Below, piece after piece: positions 15,248 to 19,854 of a stretch of DNA of 19,854 bases. Position 1 is the stretch's first letter. Each line of letters starts with the position of its first letter. The DNA is from JBCDCE01 sp039182515 (GTDB lineage Bacteria; Pseudomonadota; Alphaproteobacteria; Rhodobacterales; Rhodobacteraceae), in contig JBCDCE010000069.1 of NCBI GenBank assembly GCA_039182515.1, forward strand, positions 1 through 19,854. Reading direction: 5' to 3'. The translations under genes were made by a program, and so were the position numbers. The notes beneath the pieces were generated by a model. That model saw only the letters and a program-made list of their open reading frames with translations. It ran no database searches and was not told the origin of the DNA.

Positions 15248-16603
15248 ATGGTGGTACGCCTTACGGGCCAAGCGGCGTCGCTTTATGAGGGCATCCGAGA
15301 TCTACCGATCGTATCACCACATGGCCACTGTGACCCGGCTTGGTTTGCGCACAACCAACCTTTCCAGGACCCAGCAGAGTTGCTTGTTGTGCCAGATCAC
15401 TACGTGTTTCGGATGCTCTATTCGCAAGGTATTTCTCTAGAAGACCTGGGCATCGGCCAACCTGCCTCTGCCCGTGATCCGCGCGCGATTTTTCGGCTCT
15501 TTGCACAGAACTGGCATTTGTTTTTGGGAACGCCCAGCCGGTTTTGGCTGCAATATGTTTTCGACAACACTTTGAAGCTTTCAAAAACTCTTTCCTTCGG
15601 AACATCAGACTATTTGTATGATGAAATTGCCGAGCGTCTTCAAAGCCCAGAGTTTAAGCCGCGCGCCCTTTTTGAGAGCTTCAACATAGAGGTTTTGGCC
15701 ACGACGGATGCGGCGACCGATCCGTTGGAACATCATAATGCGCTTTTAGAAGACCCTTGGCAGGGCCGGGTTATCCCAACCTTCCGGCCGGACGGTGTTC
15801 TTGATCCCAGCGATCCAGAGTTTCGCACAAATCTACAAAACCTTGGGTCAGAGATAGACAGCTATGCAAGCTACTTAGCAGCGCTGCGAGGCCGGCGCGC
15901 AGCCTTCATTGAACTCGGGGCGACAGCGAGTGATCATGCGATAGAGGCGCTGACCACAGGATATTTAGAGGATGCCTCGGCCGTCTTTGAGCGCATTTTG
16001 CAAGGTCAGGCCAGTGATGCTGAGCGTGCGTCTTTCTACGGGCATATGCTTTGTGTCATGGCGGAGATGTCGTTAGAAGACGGCTTGGTTATGCAGTTGC
16101 ATGCCGGCAGCCGTCGCAACACCAATCAGGTCATTTTTGAACAGTTCGGTCGCGACAAGGGGGCTGATATTCCAGTACGGACCAATTGGGTTCTGGGTCT
16201 TGAGGCCTTGCTCAATCGGGTTGGGAATGATCCGCGTTTCAAGTTGATTGTCTTTACGCTCGACGAGGCCAGCTACGCACGCGAATTGGCGCCAATGGCT
16301 GGCCACTGGCCGTGTCTTAGGCTCGGGCCACCTTGGTGGTTTCATGACAGCGCTGCCGGGATTGCGCGATATTTCGATCAAGTCGTGGAGACTGCAGGCT
16401 ACTTTAACCTCGCGGGTTTCAACGACGATACGCGGGCCTTTTTATCGATCCCTGCACGGCATGATCTTTGGCGGCGCGGTGTGGCGTTGCACCTGGCTGG
16501 GCAAATAGAAAAAGGGTTTTTCGACTTAAATAACGCACGTGCATTGGCCCCAGCTTTAGCGGTCGATTTGGCGCGCAAAGCATATAATCTAGGGGCTTCG
16601 TGA
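15248..16603 (+). CDS. uxaC: Glucuronate (uronate) isomerase
   Basis: The product is 451 residues of the uronate isomerase branch of the amidohydrolase superfamily, converting D-glucuronate to D-fructuronate (and galacturonate to tagaturonate). The N-terminal metal motif is HGH (25-27) rather than the HCH of E. coli UxaC. Further family markers are ATTDAATDPLEHH (~153-165), QLHAGSRRNTN, GPPWWFHDS and DTRAFLSIPARHD. ATG 15248 has GGAGGG six bases upstream. Its TGA overlaps the ATG of uxuB (TGATG), so the two genes are translated together. The enzyme supplies the first step of the UxaC-UxuB-UxuA route encoded around it. Confidence 0.94.
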   Translation: MVVRLTGQAASLYEGIRDLPIVSPHGHCDPAWFAHNQPFQDPAELLVVPDHYVFRMLYSQGISLEDLGIGQPASARDPRAIFRLFAQNWHLFLGTPSRFWLQYVFDNTLKLSKTLSFGTSDYLYDEIAERLQSPEFKPRALFESFNIEVLATTDAATDPLEHHNALLEDPWQGRVIPTFRPDGVLDPSDPEFRTNLQNLGSEIDSYASYLAALRGRRAAFIELGATASDHAIEALTTGYLEDASAVFERILQGQASDAERASFYGHMLCVMAEMSLEDGLVMQLHAGSRRNTNQVIFEQFGRDKGADIPVRTNWVLGLEALLNRVGNDPRFKLIVFTLDEASYARELAPMAGHWPCLRLGPPWWFHDSAAGIARYFDQVVETAGYFNLAGFNDDTRAFLSIPARHDLWRRGVALHLAGQIEKGFFDLNNARALAPALAVDLARKAYNLGAS

Positions 16604-17808
16604 TGCAGATCGTTCACTTTGGAATTGGCAATTTCGCGAGAGCTCACATTGCGGCCCATACAGATTCCTTAGAAGACTGGCATATCTTGGGCGTAAGCCT
16701 GCGATCTTCGACTGTGCGAGATGGGCTTAAAGCACAGGGCTTTCAGTATCGTTTAGCGGTGCAGGGCCAAGCACCGCGGATAATAGATACTGTGCGAAAT
16801 GTCCTTGTTGCGCCGGAAGATCCAGATGCGGTTTTAGCGTCCTTAAGAGAACCTGAAACCCAGGTGATATCTGCAACGGTTACAGAAAAGGGATATCATT
16901 TGAATGCAGATGGATCGCTCAATCTGACCGCGCCTGATATTGAGCACGACCTTCAAAGCGCCGTGCCGCGCAGCATAATCGGATATTTGGCCTATGGCCT
17001 TGCAAAGCGCGACGATCCGGTGACCGTCTTATGTTGCGACAATAGGCTTGAAAACGGGTTGACTTTGGAAAACGCGGTCAAAACTTTTGCCGAAGCCGCG
17101 GGCCTGAGATTGCCTTGGAGCACATTGAGCTTTCCGAACACAATGGTTGATCGGATTACACCCGCCACTCAAGAAGCAGACCGCATGCGATATCAAGATC
17201 CCATGGTCGTGTGTTGTGAACCTTTTTCTGAATGGGTCATTGAGGATCGCTTTGCAGGGGCCAAGCCCAATTGGCCGGGTGTGCAATGGGTCTCGGAAGT
17301 CGCGCCTCACGAGATGCGGAAACTCCGGCTGCTGAACGGCGCGCATTCCTATCTTGCCTACGCAGGCATCTTGGCTGGGCATTCTTATGTGCACGAAGCG
17401 ATTGGTGATCCTATTTTGCGTCAAGGCGCTAGAGATTTAATGGCGGAGGCGTCCTTAACACTGCCGCAAAGTGTGCAGGATCAAGCGGACAGCTATGCCA
17501 AATCTCTGATTGAGCGCTTTGAGAACCCTCTTCTCCGGCATGCGCTTATACAAATCGCGATGGATGGGAGCCAGAAAATCCCATATCGCTGGGGAGATAG
17601 CTTGAAGGCTCTGCAGGATATGCGCGCGCCGCGACCCGCATTGTCCGCGGCTTTTGAGGCTTGGTGTGCGTTTTGCAAATCAGAAATAGAAGCGGAACAA
17701 CCGCTCAACGATCCTCTAAACGACGAAATTTCAAAAGCGCTATCGCGTGAGGTTCCCAGGGATGCATTGGCGGCACTGGTCAACGTGGAGCCAGATTGGC
17801 TTGTCTAA
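16603..17808 (+). CDS. uxuB: Fructuronate reductase (mannitol dehydrogenase family)
   Basis: The product is a 401-residue polyol-specific long-chain dehydrogenase. It has the nucleotide motif GIGNFARAH near the N-terminus, PNTMVDRITPAT at ~178-189, EPFSEWVIED, and the catalytic signature K240-x4-N245-x2-H248 in KLRLLNGAHS. This signature is the one known for mannitol dehydrogenase. With uxaC before it and uxuA nearby, reduction of D-fructuronate to D-mannonate with NADH is the likely reaction. Tagaturonate or mannitol as substrate is less likely. The start is ATG 16603, overlapping the uxaC stop; GTG 16600 would add one residue. It is shorter than E. coli UxuB (about 486), which is common for this branch. 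Confidence 0.88.
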   Translation: MQIVHFGIGNFARAHIAAHTDSLEDWHILGVSLRSSTVRDGLKAQGFQYRLAVQGQAPRIIDTVRNVLVAPEDPDAVLASLREPETQVISATVTEKGYHLNADGSLNLTAPDIEHDLQSAVPRSIIGYLAYGLAKRDDPVTVLCCDNRLENGLTLENAVKTFAEAAGLRLPWSTLSFPNTMVDRITPATQEADRMRYQDPMVVCCEPFSEWVIEDRFAGAKPNWPGVQWVSEVAPHEMRKLRLLNGAHSYLAYAGILAGHSYVHEAIGDPILRQGARDLMAEASLTLPQSVQDQADSYAKSLIERFENPLLRHALIQIAMDGSQKIPYRWGDSLKALQDMRAPRPALSAAFEAWCAFCKSEIEAEQPLNDPLNDEISKALSREVPRDALAALVNVEPDWLV

Positions 17809-17814
17809 GCTGCA

Positions 17815-18744
17815 TTATGGTGTTTGTCGCGGAAGCCGAGTGGCGCTCTTCGTTGAATTGCGCCAAATAATGATGCCAGACAACACAATGATTCCTGCGC
17901 CAGAGACAGTCCATACATCTGGGATCTCTCCGAAAATGACATAGCCCGTCGCGGTCAGATAAATCAGAAAGCTATAGGTGTAAGGCATTAATATATTTGC
18001 GGGCGCATAGGCATGCGCGCGTGTCAGCAATTCGTGGCCAGCCCAAGCTGAAGCCCCCAAGGCCCACATTAAGATATGCTCAAAAAGCGAAGCGGGGCTT
18101 TGCCAGCCCATGATCGCAAATGGCAGTAACGTGATGGTGCCCAAAAACCCCGCATAAAACTGCATGGTTGCCGTCCGTACAACTCCGGTGAGTTTGCGAG
18201 TAAGAATACTGTAAAGAGCGAGCGCTAGGGCATTGTAGCAAATCAATAGTGCTGCCCAGTGAAAGCTGTCGCCAAAGGGGCGGATCACCACCAAAACACC
18301 TACGAACCCTAAGATGATTGCTGCCCATAGTTTTGCTCCAACACGCTCACCGAGCAGCGGCCAGGAGAGTGCACAGACAATAATCGGTGCAGAGAACATA
18401 ATGGCTGAAATGACAGAGAGCGAGAGATAGCGAAGCGCAACAAAGTTCAGAGCCGTAGCACTCACCAGCAACATACCACGCAAAATGACCAGGCCAGACT
18501 TTGCCGTGTGGAAGGTTTTGCGGTCTATGCCTTCACGCAAGAGGGCGATCAGGCTTATCGCAAAATGCGTAAAGTATCGCGCAAACGCCAATTGTAGCGA
18601 AGGCAAGCCTGCCAAAGCCAACCATTTCACTGAGGTGTCGACAAAGGCAAAAAAAGCATAAGCGATCAATATCATACCTATGCCCAGTCTTAAATAGGTC
18701 TGGTGATGAGGATCTTGATCTGATTGGGCGAGTTCAGATGTCAC
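17815..18744 (-). CDS. EamA/DMT family transporter
   Basis: This 309-residue inner-membrane protein has about ten hydrophobic helices in two EamA repeats. The second repeat begins near residue 165, and the late motif MPYTYSFLIYLTATGYVIFGEIPD is visible in pieces at ~247-270. Members export or import small metabolites; the substrate cannot be told from sequence. GTG 18744 overlaps the stop of the upstream dehydrogenase (GTGA), so it is the last gene of the right-hand operon. It converges on uxuB with only six bases between stops. It could move a sugar acid or a pathway by-product, inferred only from position. Confidence 0.9.
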   Translation of the reverse strand: MTSELAQSDQDPHHQTYLRLGIGMILIAYAFFAFVDTSVKWLALAGLPSLQLAFARYFTHFAISLIALLREGIDRKTFHTAKSGLVILRGMLLVSATALNFVALRYLSLSVISAIMFSAPIIVCALSWPLLGERVGAKLWAAIILGFVGVLVVIRPFGDSFHWAALLICYNALALALYSILTRKLTGVVRTATMQFYAGFLGTITLLPFAIMGWQSPASLFEHILMWALGASAWAGHELLTRAHAYAPANILMPYTYSFLIYLTATGYVIFGEIPDVWTVSGAGIIVLSGIIIWRNSTKSATRLPRQTP

Positions 18745-19637
18745 GCAGGCGGCTTGCCGTAATACGACGCATAGAAATCGACCATTTGAGAGACCATATC
18801 GTCTCCGCGCTCTTCGGCTGTGGCGTTGCCTAGGGCAGTCAGCGCACCTTGCACCATGATGCTTTCGTTGCCAGTGTCTTTGACCATTTCAGAATAGTAG
18901 CCGAGGTCTTTGTTGGCGTTTTTGATGGCAAAGGCCAATTGCGACGGGTCGCCGTCCACAGCGTAACCTTTGACAAAGTCCATCATGCCTGAATGGAGCG
19001 GGCCTGCTGACATCACATCGTAGAGTGCTTGGCGTTCAATTCCGGCTTGGTCAGCCATCACGAAGGCTTCGCACATTGCATTGGCCACTGTCATGCCAAA
19101 GAAGTTGTTGAGCAGTTTAACCGTATGACCCGCGCCAGACGCGCCGAGGTGAAAGACGTTTTCGCCGAGATCTTTTAGCACAGGTTCAACCTTGTCATAA
19201 GCGGCTTTGTCGCCTGCAGCCATGATGTTGAGAAGACCATCGAAGGCATGCGCGGGCGTGCGCCCCAAAGGCGCATCAAGGTACGCGCCCCCTGCTTGGG
19301 CAACCTCTGTAGTCAAGCTACGAGTGCTGCTCGGCAGCGAAGTGCCAAAGTCGATAACGACCGCGTCTCGCGCGAGGCCAGCGATAATGCCGTCTTCGCC
19401 TTTCATGCGATCTTCAACGCTATTGGAGGTGTCCATGCACAGCATCACGATCTCTGATTGCGTCGCCAGAGCTTTCGCCGTCTGGACCTCAACTGCGCCT
19501 CGCGCGATGGCCGCGTCTACATTCGCTCTGCTTTGATTTGCCAAAACGGTAAGCGGATAGCCCTTATCCAGCAAGCGGCTTACCATCGCTGACCCCATAA
19601 GGCCTAAGCCAATAAATCCAATGCGAGGCTGTGTCAT
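18741..19637 (-). CDS. NAD(P)-dependent beta-hydroxyacid dehydrogenase (HIBADH family)
   Basis: This 298-residue enzyme has the Rossmann motif GFIGLGLMGSAM (7-18), the substrate loop DAPLGRTPAHAFDG (121-134), and catalytic K174 in GHTVKLLNN with N178. The loop is GRT-type rather than the DAPVSGG common in 3-hydroxyisobutyrate and tartronate semialdehyde reductases. It recalls YihU-like enzymes acting on sulfolactaldehyde or hydroxybutyrate (recalled, not searched). ATG 19637 overlaps the stop of the partial oxidoreductase (ATGA). Likely reactions are oxidation of a beta-hydroxyacid or reduction of a semialdehyde. Its neighbours suggest sugar-acid metabolism. Confidence 0.9.
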   Translation of the reverse strand: MTQPRIGFIGLGLMGSAMVSRLLDKGYPLTVLANQSRANVDAAIARGAVEVQTAKALATQSEIVMLCMDTSNSVEDRMKGEDGIIAGLARDAVVIDFGTSLPSSTRSLTTEVAQAGGAYLDAPLGRTPAHAFDGLLNIMAAGDKAAYDKVEPVLKDLGENVFHLGASGAGHTVKLLNNFFGMTVANAMCEAFVMADQAGIERQALYDVMSAGPLHSGMMDFVKGYAVDGDPSQLAFAIKNANKDLGYYSEMVKDTGNESIMVQGALTALGNATAEERGDDMVSQMVDFYASYYGKPPA

Positions 19638-19854
19638 ACTTCGTGTCCTAACTCTTTGGCGGGGGTCAATTCAGACGGCGTGTATAGCGTGTGTGCTAAA
19701 ATTTTTTCCACTTCTAACGCCAATTTCAATGATTTGGTGGCATCTTCTGCCGAGATAATTGGAGGTGTACGGCGTTCAATTACATCGAGGAAATGGTTAA
19801 GCTGGTGTGCCAAGGGATCGATCGCCTCGGTTTGAATTTGATGGTGCTTCGGCG
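19634..19854 (-). CDS. Gfo/Idh/MocA-like oxidoreductase, C-terminal fragment at window edge
   Basis: An open frame enters from the right edge and ends at TGA 19634-19636, giving the last 72 residues. The segment HQLNHFLDVIERRTPPII followed by SAEDATKSLKLALEVEKI resembles the C-terminal helices of Gfo/Idh/MocA dehydrogenases, where the surface residues after the catalytic domain have this pattern. The stop overlaps the start of the beta-hydroxyacid dehydrogenase (ATGA), so it is the upstream gene of the right-hand operon. The N-terminal Rossmann domain is outside the window, so the family call rests on a short stretch. Confidence 0.6.
   Translation of the reverse strand, partial: PKHHQIQTEAIDPLAHQLNHFLDVIERRTPPIISAEDATKSLKLALEVEKILAHTLYTPSELTPAKELGHEV

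Overview
The window looks like alphaproteobacterial, probably marine roseobacter-group (Rhodobacterales), DNA. This is judged from moderate GC, dense gene packing with repeated 4-bp ATGA/GTGA start-stop overlaps, and the gene content: reductive pyrimidine catabolism under a RutR-type regulator, Rieske fusion enzymes, and a hexuronate catabolic cluster rich in Gfo/Idh/MocA oxidoreductases. The taxonomic call is inference. No rRNA, tRNA, insertion sequence or CRISPR array was seen, and no stretch of more than 300 bases lacks a gene.

Region 1 (1-4497) is a pyrimidine or hydantoin degradation locus. The minus strand reads Zn-dependent carbamoyl-amide hydrolase (beta-ureidopropionase type), a small unknown membrane-anchored protein, dihydropyrimidinase, then the start of an ABC transporter ATPase. 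A RutR-like TetR regulator is divergent on the plus strand. A near-consensus RutR palindrome (3736-3751) lies just downstream of a plausible promoter for the catabolic operon. The ABC gene is broken by a perfect 119-bp inverted repeat (1-119 against 165-283). This is most simply a fold-back chimera at a contig end, so the first ~120 bases should not be trusted as genomic order.

Region 2 (4498-7039) holds a small DUF1330 protein on the plus strand. Facing it is a soluble hybrid PAS-histidine kinase-receiver protein on the minus strand, and the two stop codons overlap.

Region 3 (7040-10835) is a translationally coupled pair on the minus strand. The first gene is a Rieske domain fused to an FMN/3Fe-4S glutamate-synthase-like domain. 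The second is a Rieske domain fused to a thiamine-diphosphate enzyme of the acetolactate synthase/pyruvate oxidase type. Its biochemistry is not obvious and it is the best candidate here for an undescribed redox system.

Region 4 (10836-19854) is a hexuronate catabolic island. Two divergent operons share a promoter region at 15114-15247. The minus-strand operon has three consecutive Gfo/Idh/MocA oxidoreductases and uxuA, all overlapping by 4 bp. The plus-strand operon has uxaC and uxuB. Together UxaC, UxuB and UxuA form the complete path glucuronate -> fructuronate -> mannonate -> 2-keto-3-deoxygluconate. The Gfo/Idh/MocA enzymes may act upstream on glycosides or modified sugars (inference). 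A third operon converges on uxuB from the right edge: a partial Gfo/Idh/MocA gene, a beta-hydroxyacid dehydrogenase and an EamA transporter, again with 4-bp overlaps.
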